This document shows, piece after piece, positions 8,093-21,279 of a DNA stretch of 64,000 nt (position 1 is its first letter; every line of letters starts with the position of its first letter). Made by a program: the position numbers and the translations under genes. Below the pieces are notes generated by a model, which saw only the letters and a list, made by a program, of their open reading frames with translations, searched no databases and had not been told where the DNA came from. Origin of the DNA: Mycolicibacterium baixiangningiae (GTDB lineage Bacteria > Actinomycetota > Actinomycetes > Mycobacteriales > Mycobacteriaceae); assembly GCF_016313185.1 (NCBI RefSeq), contig NZ_CP066218.1, positions 1,364,001 to 1,428,000 on the forward strand, written 5' to 3'.

Positions 8093-8956
8093 CGAGCGGT
8101 TGGCAGCCCTGCGTTCTGTCTCGCGCTGGGCCCACGACTCGCGCACCCGCTGCACGATCTCGTAGGGCCGGTCCTCGGCGATCACCCGGACATGTAGCCA
8201 GCCACGTCGTCGCAACCTGGTCAGCCGTTTGTGATCCCACACATATCGCAGGCGGTCGTGTTGGTGCTGCTTGCCGTCGTACTCGACGGCGATCATGACG
8301 TCCTCCCAACCCATGTCGAGATAGGCGAAGGGGTCACCGTAGTCGTCCAACACGGGGATTTGGGTGGCCGGTCGCGGGAACCCGGCATCGATCAGCAACA
8401 ACCGCAGCCAAGTCTCTTTCGGCGACTGGGCGCCGGCGTCCATCAGATCGACGGCCTCCCTGCACCGCTGGAGACCGCGTGCTCCCTTGTACCGATCCGC
8501 GAGTGGGAGGACGTGTTCGACCGACAAGCCCGTCGCCCTGGCGAGCGCATCGAGATGCGCGACGGCCGCCCCGCGGGGAAGGAATCGGCCGAGATCGAGA
8601 GCAGTTCGCTGAATCGAAGCGACCGCCATGCCGCTGATCTCGACGACCTCGTCGCAGGCGAAGCGGTCATTGCGCGCGATGATCCCCCGCGGCGGGCGGT
8701 TGTTGCGCCATATCAATTCGATCGGAGCGTTCTCGTCGACCCACTCGGCTCCGTGCAGCGCCGCTGCGGCTCTGCCGGTGACCACACCGCGACGTTTCGA
8801 CCACAGCCACGCGCCAACGGTGTTGTGGTAGAGCGACGGCTCTGCGATCGCGGGTTGGTACACATCCGGGAAAATCGCCCGGTACGCCGTTCGTAAGCGT
8901 GCCCGTGACATCTCGCCACGAGCCAGCGCTTCGCTGCCCAAGAATACGGTCCTCAT
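8087..8956 (-). CDS. DUF559/VSR-like endonuclease-domain protein
   Basis: A 289-residue protein with two parts. Residues 1-170 resemble the AbiEi-like N-terminal region common in mycobacterial proteins of this type (GSEALARGEMSRARLRTAYRAIFPDVY, split here by a helix, then GRAAAALHG). Residues 195-285 form a PD-(D/E)XK fold of the DUF559/VSR type, with the acidic site in MIAVEYDGKQHQHD and a following basic helix KRLTRLRRRGW. This supports DNA nicking or cleavage, but no substrate is known. The gene lies between inverted repeats and is absent between arcA and pmt in M. tuberculosis, so it looks like a mobile or cargo gene. It could also be a stand-alone relative of abortive-infection proteins. 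Confidence 0.8.
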   Translation of the reverse strand: MRTVFLGSEALARGEMSRARLRTAYRAIFPDVYQPAIAEPSLYHNTVGAWLWSKRRGVVTGRAAAALHGAEWVDENAPIELIWRNNRPPRGIIARNDRFACDEVVEISGMAVASIQRTALDLGRFLPRGAAVAHLDALARATGLSVEHVLPLADRYKGARGLQRCREAVDLMDAGAQSPKETWLRLLLIDAGFPRPATQIPVLDDYGDPFAYLDMGWEDVMIAVEYDGKQHQHDRLRYVWDHKRLTRLRRRGWLHVRVIAEDRPYEIVQRVRESWAQRETERRAANRSA

Positions 8957-9021
8957 GCGCAGATGATGCTCAGCTCGTCCGACAGGTCGACGAGACAGCA
9001 GCGAGGGCTATCAACAGGCGC

Positions 9022-9052
9022 GCTTGACAGCCGGGAATGCTGTTTCGCGGCG
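9022..9052. repeat. Right 31-bp inverted repeat flanking the DUF559 gene
   Basis: Partner of 8062-8092 (two mismatches in 31). It ends 21 bases before the stop of pmt. Outside the repeats some weaker symmetry continues (GGCGCCTT on the left against CAAGCGCGCC on the right). No clear direct target duplication is visible. Confidence 0.9.
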
Positions 9053-9073
9053 CAAGCGCGCCAAGCGCGAAAG

Positions 9074-10615
9074 CTACCGCCAGCTGGGCAGCCAGATCTG
9101 CATGTTCCACGTCGACTGGCTGATCGGGATGCCGGTGAGAATCGGGAACAGCCACGCGAAGTTCGTGATCACCAGCGCCACATAGCCGGCGACGACCATC
9201 AGCCCCAGCGTGCGCCGCTCGGCGTTCTGCCGCGGCGCCCGCAGGATGTCCCCGAGGATCAGCGCGATCGCCATCACCAGGAACGGCGCCATCACGGCCG
9301 CGTAGAAGAAGTACATCTGCCGGTCGATGTCGGCGAACCACGGCAGGAAGCCCGCCGAATATCCGGTCAGCACCACCGCGTACCGCCAGTCGCGCTTGAC
9401 GAACGCGCGCCAGATCGCCCACCCCAGCACCGGCACCGCGATGAACCACATGGCCGGCGTGCCGACGAGCATCACGGCCTTCACACACGACTGCGCACCG
9501 CAGCCCGGCACGTCCTGGTTGTCGATCGCATAGAGCACCGGCCGCAGCGACATCGGCCATGTCCACGGCTTCGACTCCCACGGGTGGTGGTTGCCGTCGG
9601 CGTTGGTCAGCCCGGAATGGAATCGGTACGCGGCGTAGGTGTAATGCCACAGCGAGCGCACGGCATCGGGGACCGGCCACGCGCTGTGCTCGCCGATGGA
9701 CTGTCCGGCCTCATGCCGGTTGACCCCGGTCTCGGAGGCGAACCACGGCGTGTACGACGCCAGGTACACCGCGACGGGGATGAGCCCGAGCGCGTAGGCG
9801 GCCGGACCCGTATCGCGGCGCAGCGTGCCCACCCACGGCCGCGCCACCCGGTACTGCCGGCGCGCCGCGACGTCGAGGGCCAGCGTCATCACGCCGAAGA
9901 ACACGACGAAGTAGAGCCCCGACCACTTCGTCGCGCACGCCAGGCCGAGAAGCACACCCGCACCGAATCGCCACCACCGCACGCCGAGCCGCGGCCCCCA
10001 CGGCGTCTCCGCGATCCGCCCTTCGAGCAGGGCGACGTGCATCCGTTCCCGGACCTGGTCGCGGTCGACCATCAGGCAACCGAACGCCGCGACGACGAAG
10101 AAGGTGAGGAACCCGTCGAGCAGCGCAGTGCGCGACGCGACGAAGGTGACGCCGTCGGCGATCAGCAGCAGCCCGGCGATACCCCCGACGGCCGTCGAGC
10201 GGCTGATCCGCCGCGCGATCCGTGCGACGAGCAGGATCAACACCACCCCGCACACCGCTCCGGAGAACCGCCAGCCCAGCCCGTTGTAGCCGAACAGCGC
10301 CTCGCCGATCGCGATCAGCTGTTTGCCGACGGGCGGGTGCACCACCAGCCCGTAGCCGGGGTTGTCCTCGACGCCGTGGTTGTGCAGCACCTGCCAGGCC
10401 TGCGGGGCGTAGTGCTTCTCGTCGAAGATCGGCGTGCCGGCGTCGGTGGGTGAGCCGAGGTTGAGGAACCGGGTGATCGCGGCGAGTGCGGTGACGACGG
10501 CCGTCATGGCCCAGCCCTGCAGCCGGTCGACCGGTCCGAAGTCGGCGACCGGGACCAGAGGGGCCGGGCTGATGACCGGGACCGCGCGCGGAGCTTCGGT
10601 GGCGGGGGCGGTCAC
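9074..10615 (-). CDS. pmt: Dolichol/polyprenol-phosphate-mannose protein O-mannosyltransferase
   Basis: A GT39-family integral membrane enzyme that transfers mannose from polyprenyl-phosphomannose to Ser/Thr of proteins being exported by Sec. It has 513 residues with about eleven hydrophobic segments. The first extracytoplasmic loop has the catalytic Asp-Glu pair in IFDEKHYAPQAW, and HPPVGKQLI follows. Start GTG 10615 is chosen for match in length to M. tuberculosis Rv1002c; upstream in-frame codons read through the divergent rsmI gene. It is divergent from rsmI with 24 bases between starts, so the two must share a very compact promoter region. Confidence 0.94.
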   Translation of the reverse strand: MTAPATEAPRAVPVISPAPLVPVADFGPVDRLQGWAMTAVVTALAAITRFLNLGSPTDAGTPIFDEKHYAPQAWQVLHNHGVEDNPGYGLVVHPPVGKQLIAIGEALFGYNGLGWRFSGAVCGVVLILLVARIARRISRSTAVGGIAGLLLIADGVTFVASRTALLDGFLTFFVVAAFGCLMVDRDQVRERMHVALLEGRIAETPWGPRLGVRWWRFGAGVLLGLACATKWSGLYFVVFFGVMTLALDVAARRQYRVARPWVGTLRRDTGPAAYALGLIPVAVYLASYTPWFASETGVNRHEAGQSIGEHSAWPVPDAVRSLWHYTYAAYRFHSGLTNADGNHHPWESKPWTWPMSLRPVLYAIDNQDVPGCGAQSCVKAVMLVGTPAMWFIAVPVLGWAIWRAFVKRDWRYAVVLTGYSAGFLPWFADIDRQMYFFYAAVMAPFLVMAIALILGDILRAPRQNAERRTLGLMVVAGYVALVITNFAWLFPILTGIPISQSTWNMQIWLPSWR

Positions 10616-10639
10616 GTCTTCAGATCGTAGGCTGTGGGC

Positions 10640-11476
10640 ATGACCGCCGGACGTCTGCTGCTCGGCGCAACCCCACTCGGCCAGCCCGGCGACGCCTCGA
10701 AACGGCTGGTGGCCGCCCTCGCGAACGCCGATATCGTCGCCGCCGAGGACACCCGGCGCGTGCGCCTGCTCGCCCAATCGCTGGAGGTGCAGCCCACGGG
10801 CCGGGTGCTGAGCCTGTTCGACGCGAACGAGGCGTCACGGGTGCCGACGCTGATCGAGGCGATCAAGTCGGGGGCGACGGTGCTGGTGGTCAGCGACGCC
10901 GGGATGCCGCTGATCAACGATCCGGGGTACCGGCTGGTGAGCGCCTGTGCGGACGCCGGGCTGATCGTCAGTTGCCTCCCGGGACCGTCGGCGGTGACGA
11001 CGGCGCTGGCTGTCTCCGGGCTGCCGTCGGACCGGTTTTGCTTCGAGGGTTTCCCGCCGCGCAAACCGACCGCCCGACGGACGTGGCTGCGGTCCCTGGC
11101 GACCGAGCAGCGCACCTGCGTCTTCTTCGAATCACCCCGCCGGCTGCCGGACACCCTGCGCGACGCCGCCGACACGCTCGGCGGTGACCGCAGGGCCGTG
11201 GTGTGCCGGGAGCTGACGAAGACCCACGAGGAGGTCAAACGCGGCACGCTGGCCGAGCTCGCCGACTGGGCCGGCGACGGGGTGCTGGGGGAGATCACCG
11301 TCGTGCTCGCGGGTGCGGTGCCGTCCGCCGATCTGGACACCCTGGTTGCCGACGTCAACGAGCGCGTCGCGGCGGGCTCACGCGTGAAGGATGCGTGCGC
11401 CGAGGTGGTCGCCGCCAACCCCGGGGCGCCGTCGAAACGCGACCTCTACGACGCGGTCCTGCGCTCGCGCGATTAG
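10640..11476 (+). CDS. rsmI: 16S rRNA (cytidine1402-2'-O)-methyltransferase
   Basis: Methylates the ribose of C1402 in the decoding centre of 16S rRNA using SAM. It is a 278-residue tetrapyrrole-methylase-fold protein: GATPLGQPGDAS at the N-terminus, VSDAGMPLINDPGYRL, and PGPSAVTTALAVSG line the SAM pocket, and FEGFPPRK is the family signature. The C-terminus has the helical SKRDLYDAVL element. ATG 10640 is chosen over GTG 10634. Its stop overlaps the stop of the convergent DUF1330 gene by four bases. Confidence 0.95.
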   Translation: MTAGRLLLGATPLGQPGDASKRLVAALANADIVAAEDTRRVRLLAQSLEVQPTGRVLSLFDANEASRVPTLIEAIKSGATVLVVSDAGMPLINDPGYRLVSACADAGLIVSCLPGPSAVTTALAVSGLPSDRFCFEGFPPRKPTARRTWLRSLATEQRTCVFFESPRRLPDTLRDAADTLGGDRRAVVCRELTKTHEEVKRGTLAELADWAGDGVLGEITVVLAGAVPSADLDTLVADVNERVAAGSRVKDACAEVVAANPGAPSKRDLYDAVLRSRD

Positions 11477-11859
11477 GACTCGGTGACCGGCCACTGCGCG
11501 GTGGCGATCAGCTCCGCGCGTTCCAGCGCCTGCGCCCGGTGCACGTGGATGGCGTTGTACTCCTCGCTGGTGACCATCTCGAGGAAGGCCGACGGCGTCG
11601 GGTACCGGACCGCGAGGATGGCGTCCCACCACGGGCTGCCCTCGTCGCCGATGACGAATGCCGGCGAGGTGCCGCCGTACACGATCGACGCGCCGACCCG
11701 TTCGAGGAACGGCGCGACCGCGGCGCCGTAACGCTGGTAGCTCTCGAGCCCGTCGGGTTCGGCGAATTTGAGCAGGTTCACCATCACGACCGGCTGGTCG
11801 GACGCGAACTCGGTCAGCGCGGGCAGCGGCAGCGGGCCGATGCCGGTCGGTTCACTCAT
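11473..11859 (-). CDS. DUF1330-like small alpha/beta-barrel protein
   Basis: A 128-residue cytosolic protein with the features of the dimeric ferredoxin-like DUF1330 group: VVMVNLLKF, then YGAAVAPFLERVGASIVYGG, and WDAILAVRYPTPSAFLEMV with a following SEEYNAIHVHRAQAL helix. No cofactor motif is visible and the function of the family is not established. The ATG overlaps the pabB stop by four bases (ATGA), so it is translated from the pabB message. Confidence 0.7.
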   Translation of the reverse strand: MSEPTGIGPLPLPALTEFASDQPVVMVNLLKFAEPDGLESYQRYGAAVAPFLERVGASIVYGGTSPAFVIGDEGSPWWDAILAVRYPTPSAFLEMVTSEEYNAIHVHRAQALERAELIATAQWPVTES

Positions 11860-13124
11860 ACCGGGTTGATTACCACAGTTCGGTCGCCGCGCGGAACCGG
11901 CGAGCGTGCGCCGACGATGGGCGCCGCTTTGTGCAGGCATTCGTCCCATTCGCGGTCCGGATCGGAGTCGGCGGTGATGCCGCCGCCGACACCGAGCACC
12001 GCGGACCCGTCGGCGCCGAACTCCACAGTCCTGATCGCGACGTTAAGTTCACAGCCCGCCACCGGAGACGCGAAACCTACTGAGCCGCAGTAGATTCCGC
12101 GCCGCCGCGGCTCCCATGTCCGCAGCAGGCTGCGCGCCCTGACCTTGGGTGTGCCGGTGACCGACGCGGGCGGGAACGTCGCGGCGAGCACGTCGCTCAT
12201 CGGCAGGCCGGTGCCGACCTCGGCGGTGACCGTCGACACCAGGTGCCACACCCCGGGCGCCGGGCGCACGGCCAGCAGTTCGGGCACCGTCACCGTTCCG
12301 ATGTCCGCGATGCGGCCGAGGTCGTTGCGCACCAGGTCGACGATCATGATGTTCTCGGCGACGTCCTTGACCGACGTCCGCAGTCCGGACGGATCCGCCC
12401 ACGACGGCAGCGTGCCCTTGATCGGGCTCGACGTCACCGTGGTGCCGCGCCGGCGCAGGAACAACTCCGGCGACAGCGACGCCACCGCACCCCAGTCGCC
12501 GGCCAGGTAGGCGGCGCGGGCGGGGGTGGTGCGCATCGCGGTGTCGACGAAGAAGTCCAGCGGTGCGCCGCGCAGGCGGCCGGTGAACTGTGTGCACACA
12601 CACGCCTGGTACACCTCGCCGGCGGTTATCGCGGCGAGGCAGTCCGTCACGCCCCGGTGGTGGACGTCGCGATCCGCTTGCGTCCAGTCCATCTCGTACG
12701 CCGACGGCGCCACCGGCGCGCGCACCGAGTCGACGACCCACGCGGCAGGCGTTGCGCCGCTAAGGCTTTCGTACCACCAGCACCCGTCGGCGTCACGGCG
12801 CAGTACACAGTCCGACCATCCGCCCGCCGCCTCGGGGATGCGAGGCCCCGTGCCGTCGGCGCCGGCGTCGGGGTACGACAGGTAGCCGAACCATCCTCCG
12901 CCGACGGCGTTCCCGGCGGCGGTTCCCGAGGCGGCCGCCACGTCGAACACCTCCGTCGCACCGACGGGCGCGATCGTCACCGACGGAGCGATCACGGCGC
13001 TCGATCCGAACCAGTCGCCGAGCAGTGCCGCGGGCGGCGCCAGCCCGAGCGCGGCGCCGGCCCGGCCGACGGCGGCCAGCACCGCGGGCGCATCGCCCAG
13101 GTCGCCGAGCCGCTCGATGCGCAC
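11856..13124 (-). CDS. pabB: Aminodeoxychorismate synthase component I
   Basis: Converts chorismate and ammonia (from the PabA glutaminase) into 4-amino-4-deoxychorismate, the precursor of p-aminobenzoate and folate. The 422-residue protein has the chorismate-binding domain with SSPIKGTLP, whose lysine (PIKGT) distinguishes PabB from anthranilate synthase (PIAGT). DVAENIMIVDLVRNDLGRI, PPASVTGTPK and GIYCGSVGF follow in order. GTG 13124 was chosen as the start just before the conserved N-terminal domain; earlier in-frame codons fall within the neighbouring gene. It matches Rv1005c by position. No pabA or pabC is present in the window. Confidence 0.9.
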   Translation of the reverse strand: MRIERLGDLGDAPAVLAAVGRAGAALGLAPPAALLGDWFGSSAVIAPSVTIAPVGATEVFDVAAASGTAAGNAVGGGWFGYLSYPDAGADGTGPRIPEAAGGWSDCVLRRDADGCWWYESLSGATPAAWVVDSVRAPVAPSAYEMDWTQADRDVHHRGVTDCLAAITAGEVYQACVCTQFTGRLRGAPLDFFVDTAMRTTPARAAYLAGDWGAVASLSPELFLRRRGTTVTSSPIKGTLPSWADPSGLRTSVKDVAENIMIVDLVRNDLGRIADIGTVTVPELLAVRPAPGVWHLVSTVTAEVGTGLPMSDVLAATFPPASVTGTPKVRARSLLRTWEPRRRGIYCGSVGFASPVAGCELNVAIRTVEFGADGSAVLGVGGGITADSDPDREWDECLHKAAPIVGARSPVPRGDRTVVINPV

Positions 13125-13143
13125 CGGCCAAGCCTGACACAAC

Positions 13144-14028
13144 TCAGCGGCTGATCTCCCGGGGGATGTCGACGCCGGCGAGCTTGTCGGGGTTGCGCAT
13201 CGCATAGAAGTGGCTGATCTTGCCGTCGACGACCTCGACGGTGACGATGCCCTCGAAACTGTCACCGAGGTAGAGCTTCAGCGCGGGGGCGTTGTTGTAC
13301 ACGGCCGGTTCGACGCGTCCGCCTTCGCCTGCGACCCGCAGCAGGCCCAGGACCAGCTTGCTGACCCGTTCGGCACCGGTGACCGGACGGCGCGCCGCGC
13401 TGCGCTTGCCCGCACTGTCGGCGGTCCACACCACGTCGGGGGCCAGCATCTCCATCAGGCCCTCCACGTCGCCGGTCGACGCCGCGGCGAAGAATCGTGC
13501 GGTGATCTCCATCGAGGTCTGGGGGTCCACCGGGTCGAACCGTTTGCGCCGCGACTGGACGTGCTCGCGGGCACGGTGGGCCATCTGGCGCACCGAGGCC
13601 ACGGATCTGCCGACGGCAGAAGCGATCTCGTCGTGGCTGAACCCGAACACCTCCCGTAGGACGAAGACGGCGCGCTCGTCGGGCGAGAGTGTCTCGAGGA
13701 CCACGAGCATCGCCATGGACACCGATTCTGCAAGCACCACGTCCGCCGAGGCGTCGTTGCTCTCGACCAGCAGCGGTTCGGGCAGCCAGGGTCCGATGTA
13801 GTCCTCCCGCCGGCGGGACTGCGCCCGCAGCGCGTTGAGAGCCTGACGGGTGACGAGCTGGGCGAGGTAGGCCTTGGTGTCCTGCACTCCTGCCAGGTCC
13901 ACCTCGGCCCAGCGCAGGTAACTCTCCTGCAGTACATCGTCGGATTCGGTTGCGCTGCCGAGAATCTCGTAGGCGATCGTGAACAGCAGCGGACGCAGCA
14001 GCGTGAACCGCTCGGCGTGGTCGTTCAC
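13144..14028 (-). CDS. ECF41-type sigma factor with C-terminal SnoaL-like domain (SigJ-like)
   Basis: A 294-residue extracytoplasmic-function sigma factor. Sigma region 2 (residues about 5-75, LLFTIAYEILGSATESDDVLQ split by a loop) and region 4 (about 110-165, LSPDERAVFVLREVFGFSHDEIA-type helix-turn-helix) are joined to a NTF2/SnoaL-like domain (about 175-290). The hallmarks of the ECF41 group are present: AGEGGR, corresponding to the DGGGR linker element, and YAMRNPDKL near the end. In this group the attached domain replaces a separate anti-sigma factor. As usual for ECF41, the adjacent gene encodes an oxidoreductase, with the reading frames overlapping by four bases. M. tuberculosis SigJ is the family relative. 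Confidence 0.9.
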   Translation of the reverse strand: MNDHAERFTLLRPLLFTIAYEILGSATESDDVLQESYLRWAEVDLAGVQDTKAYLAQLVTRQALNALRAQSRRREDYIGPWLPEPLLVESNDASADVVLAESVSMAMLVVLETLSPDERAVFVLREVFGFSHDEIASAVGRSVASVRQMAHRAREHVQSRRKRFDPVDPQTSMEITARFFAAASTGDVEGLMEMLAPDVVWTADSAGKRSAARRPVTGAERVSKLVLGLLRVAGEGGRVEPAVYNNAPALKLYLGDSFEGIVTVEVVDGKISHFYAMRNPDKLAGVDIPREISR

Positions 14029-15224
14029 GACACCGGCGCATCGTGGTCATCCAAGGCGAGCCGCTCGGCGCGCTTGCCGCCCTTGAGCCAGAAGTAGCTC
14101 CCCGGCTTGCGCGCCTCGCGGGACAGGAACGTGATCGTGCCCTTGCACACGGCCTCTTTGATCGTCGCCGCGGCGCGGCCACCGATGTACAGCGGCGTCA
14201 CCCGGTCGTCCAGGTGCGCCACCTGGATGGTGCCCGCTTTGCGGCCCAGGCTGATGCACTGTCCGGTGAACGCCTGGTTGATCGGGGTGGGTTCGGTGCC
14301 GGCGATCCGGCTGAGCACGGTGTTGGCGGCCTGCGCGCCGAGCGGGATCGCTGCCTGGCAGCTCATCCGCAACGGTGAGTTCGACGGCGCGGCAGCGTCT
14401 CCCGCCGCCACGATGCGCGGGCTGTCGATGCTCGTCAGCGTCTCGTCGGTGAGCAGGCGTCCGAGGGCGTCGGTGGCGAGTCCGCTGCGGGCGGCCAGGT
14501 CGGGCACCCCGAATCCGGCGGTCCAGATGGTGAGCGTGCTGGACAGTTCGCGGCCGTCGGCCAGCACGACCGAGCGTTCGCGGACTTCGCCGACCTTGGC
14601 GTCGGGGCCGTCGACGACGGTCACGCCCAGTTTGCGCATCCGTCGCGCAACGGACTTGCGTGCGGGGGCGCTGAGGTACGGCCCGAGCACACCGCCGCAG
14701 ACCAGGGTGACGGCGTGGCCTTCCTCGCCCAGCTCGGCGGCGGTCTCGATGCCGGTGGGCCCGGCGCCGACGACCGTGATCGGGTCTCCGCGACGGACGT
14801 CGGCCATGGCCGCGCGCAGCGGTTCGCCGTGCTCGAATTCGGCGATGGGATAGGCGAATTCGGCGGCGCCGGGCACGGTGAGCGACGCACCCGTGCTGCC
14901 GACCGCGTAGATCAGGTAGTCGTAGTCGAGCATGTCGCCGGAGGCCAGTTCGACCCGCTGGGCCGCCGCGTCGATCCGGTGCGCCGAATCGACCACCAGC
15001 CGGACGTCCGCTCCGAGCACGTCGCCGAACTCCACGACCGCGTCATCGGATCCGGTGACGAGTTGATGCAGCCGGATGCGCTCGACGAACCGCGGCCTGG
15101 GGTTGACCAGCGTGACGGCGATGTCACCGTTGACGCGCAGGTGGTTGGCGGCGATGACGCCGGCGTATCCGCCGCCGATCACCACGACGTTGGTCTTCGG
15201 TACGGCGTTGCTCTTCTCGGTCAT
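14025..15224 (-). CDS. FAD-dependent pyridine nucleotide oxidoreductase (NDH-2-like)
   Basis: A 399-residue flavoprotein. The FAD-binding motif is VVVIGGGYAGVIAA at residues 12-25, the NAD(P)H-binding loop is VVGAGPTGIETAAELG near residue 150, and the second FAD contact is IVAAGDAAA near residue 275. It lacks redox-active CxxC and clear membrane segments, so it resembles type II NADH dehydrogenases or AIF-like proteins. As the gene next to an ECF41 sigma factor it is the likely target (the O in the COE set of carboxymuconolactone decarboxylase, oxidoreductase, epimerase). GAGGAGA precedes the ATG. Substrate unknown. Confidence 0.85.
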   Translation of the reverse strand: MTEKSNAVPKTNVVVIGGGYAGVIAANHLRVNGDIAVTLVNPRPRFVERIRLHQLVTGSDDAVVEFGDVLGADVRLVVDSAHRIDAAAQRVELASGDMLDYDYLIYAVGSTGASLTVPGAAEFAYPIAEFEHGEPLRAAMADVRRGDPITVVGAGPTGIETAAELGEEGHAVTLVCGGVLGPYLSAPARKSVARRMRKLGVTVVDGPDAKVGEVRERSVVLADGRELSSTLTIWTAGFGVPDLAARSGLATDALGRLLTDETLTSIDSPRIVAAGDAAAPSNSPLRMSCQAAIPLGAQAANTVLSRIAGTEPTPINQAFTGQCISLGRKAGTIQVAHLDDRVTPLYIGGRAAATIKEAVCKGTITFLSREARKPGSYFWLKGGKRAERLALDDHDAPVS

Positions 15225-15354
15225 CTCGATCTCCTCGGGTCACCCGGCTCGTCGTCGGCCGCGGAGCGGCCGACCCAGAAGTGCCGGTCTGTCCTCGAGA
15301 CACCACGCACACCGGGAGTGTGACAGCCCAGCCGCGAATTGTGGTTCAGATCAC

Positions 15355-18287
<2,933 letters not shown>

Positions 18288-18312
18288 GTGGACTGACTCT
18301 ATGGTGTGGGGC

Positions 18313-19152
18313 GTGAGTCGCTCGAACCGTCCGGCACCGCCGCCTCCTGAGCCGTTGGCGCCGCTGATCGATGCGCACGCCCACCTCGACGCCTGCGGCG
18401 CCCGCGACGCCGACGGCGTGCGGGCGGCGCTGGACCGGGCCGGCGCGGTGGGCGTGCACGCCGTGGTGACCATCGCCGACGATCTGGCGGCGGCGCGCTG
18501 GGCCACACAGGCCGCCGAATGGGACGACCGGGTGTACGCGGCGGTGGCGCTGCACCCCACCCGTGCCGAATCGCTGACCGACGACGCCCGCATCGAACTC
18601 GAGCGCCTGGCCGCCCATCCGCGGGTGGTCGCGGTGGGGGAGACCGGGATGGACCTGTACTGGCCGGGCCGGCTCGAGGGCTGCGCCGAACCGGACGCGC
18701 AGCGCGAGGCGTTCGCCTGGCACATCGATGTGGCCAAGCGGACCGGCAAGCCGCTGATGATCCACAACCGCGACGCCGACGCGGCCGTCCTCGACGTCCT
18801 CGCCGCCGAGGGGGCGCCAGAGACCGTGATCTTCCACTGCTTCTCCTCGGACGCGCAGATGGCCCGCACGTGCATCGACGCGGGCTGGCTGCTGAGCCTG
18901 TCGGGAACGGTCAGCTTCCGTAACGCCCACGCGCTGCGGGAGGCGGCGCAGCTGATCCCCGGCGACCAGCTCCTGGTCGAGACCGACGCCCCGTTCCTCA
19001 CCCCGCATCCGTACCGCGGCGCCCCCAACGAGCCGTACTGCCTGCCCTACACGGTGCGCGCGCTGGCCGAGGTCTGCGGCCGGCCGGCTGAGGACTTGGC
19101 CCACCAAACCACCGGCAACGCAATCCGCGCATACGGGCTGCGGAAGAGTTGA
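18313..19152 (+). CDS. tatD: TatD-family metal-dependent deoxyribonuclease
   Basis: A 279-residue TIM-barrel hydrolase with the TatD metal ligands: IDAHAHLD (HxH), GETGMDLYW (Glu), MIHNRDAD (His), FHCFSS (His), and [16 protein letters not shown] (Asp). Members cut 3' DNA ends and assist repair. GTG 18313 is chosen; the proline-rich first 15 residues may be an unstructured extension. It matches Rv1008 in order between metS and rpfB. Confidence 0.92.
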   Translation: MSRSNRPAPPPPEPLAPLIDAHAHLDACGARDADGVRAALDRAGAVGVHAVVTIADDLAAARWATQAAEWDDRVYAAVALHPTRAESLTDDARIELERLAAHPRVVAVGETGMDLYWPGRLEGCAEPDAQREAFAWHIDVAKRTGKPLMIHNRDADAAVLDVLAAEGAPETVIFHCFSSDAQMARTCIDAGWLLSLSGTVSFRNAHALREAAQLIPGDQLLVETDAPFLTPHPYRGAPNEPYCLPYTVRALAEVCGRPAEDLAHQTTGNAIRAYGLRKS

Positions 19153-19185
19153 TCTTAGTAGAGGTTTCCGTTACCGTTCTGTGAC
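19149..19185 (+). promoter_or_regulatory. Candidate rpfB promoter with MtrA-like direct repeats
   Basis: TTGATC (19149-19154), a 17-base spacer and TACCGT (19172-19177) form a SigA-like promoter whose -35 overlaps the tatD stop. GTTAC (19170-19174) and GTGAC (19181-19185) are direct half-sites 11 bases apart across the -10, resembling the MtrA recognition repeat. MtrA is reported to bind the M. tuberculosis rpfB promoter; the site here is inferred. Confidence 0.45.
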
Positions 19186-19213
19186 CGTAAGCACGTTTAT
19201 CCGAGCTTTTTGA

Positions 19214-21255
<2,042 letters not shown>

Positions 21256-21279
21256 CTGCGCTGCAGCCCGACGCCGGGC

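Noticed and set aside
8963..10453. A 496-codon plus-strand frame across pmt
   Set aside because: Antisense shadow of a well-supported membrane enzyme; composition is Arg/His/Pro-rich and it lacks a ribosome binding site.
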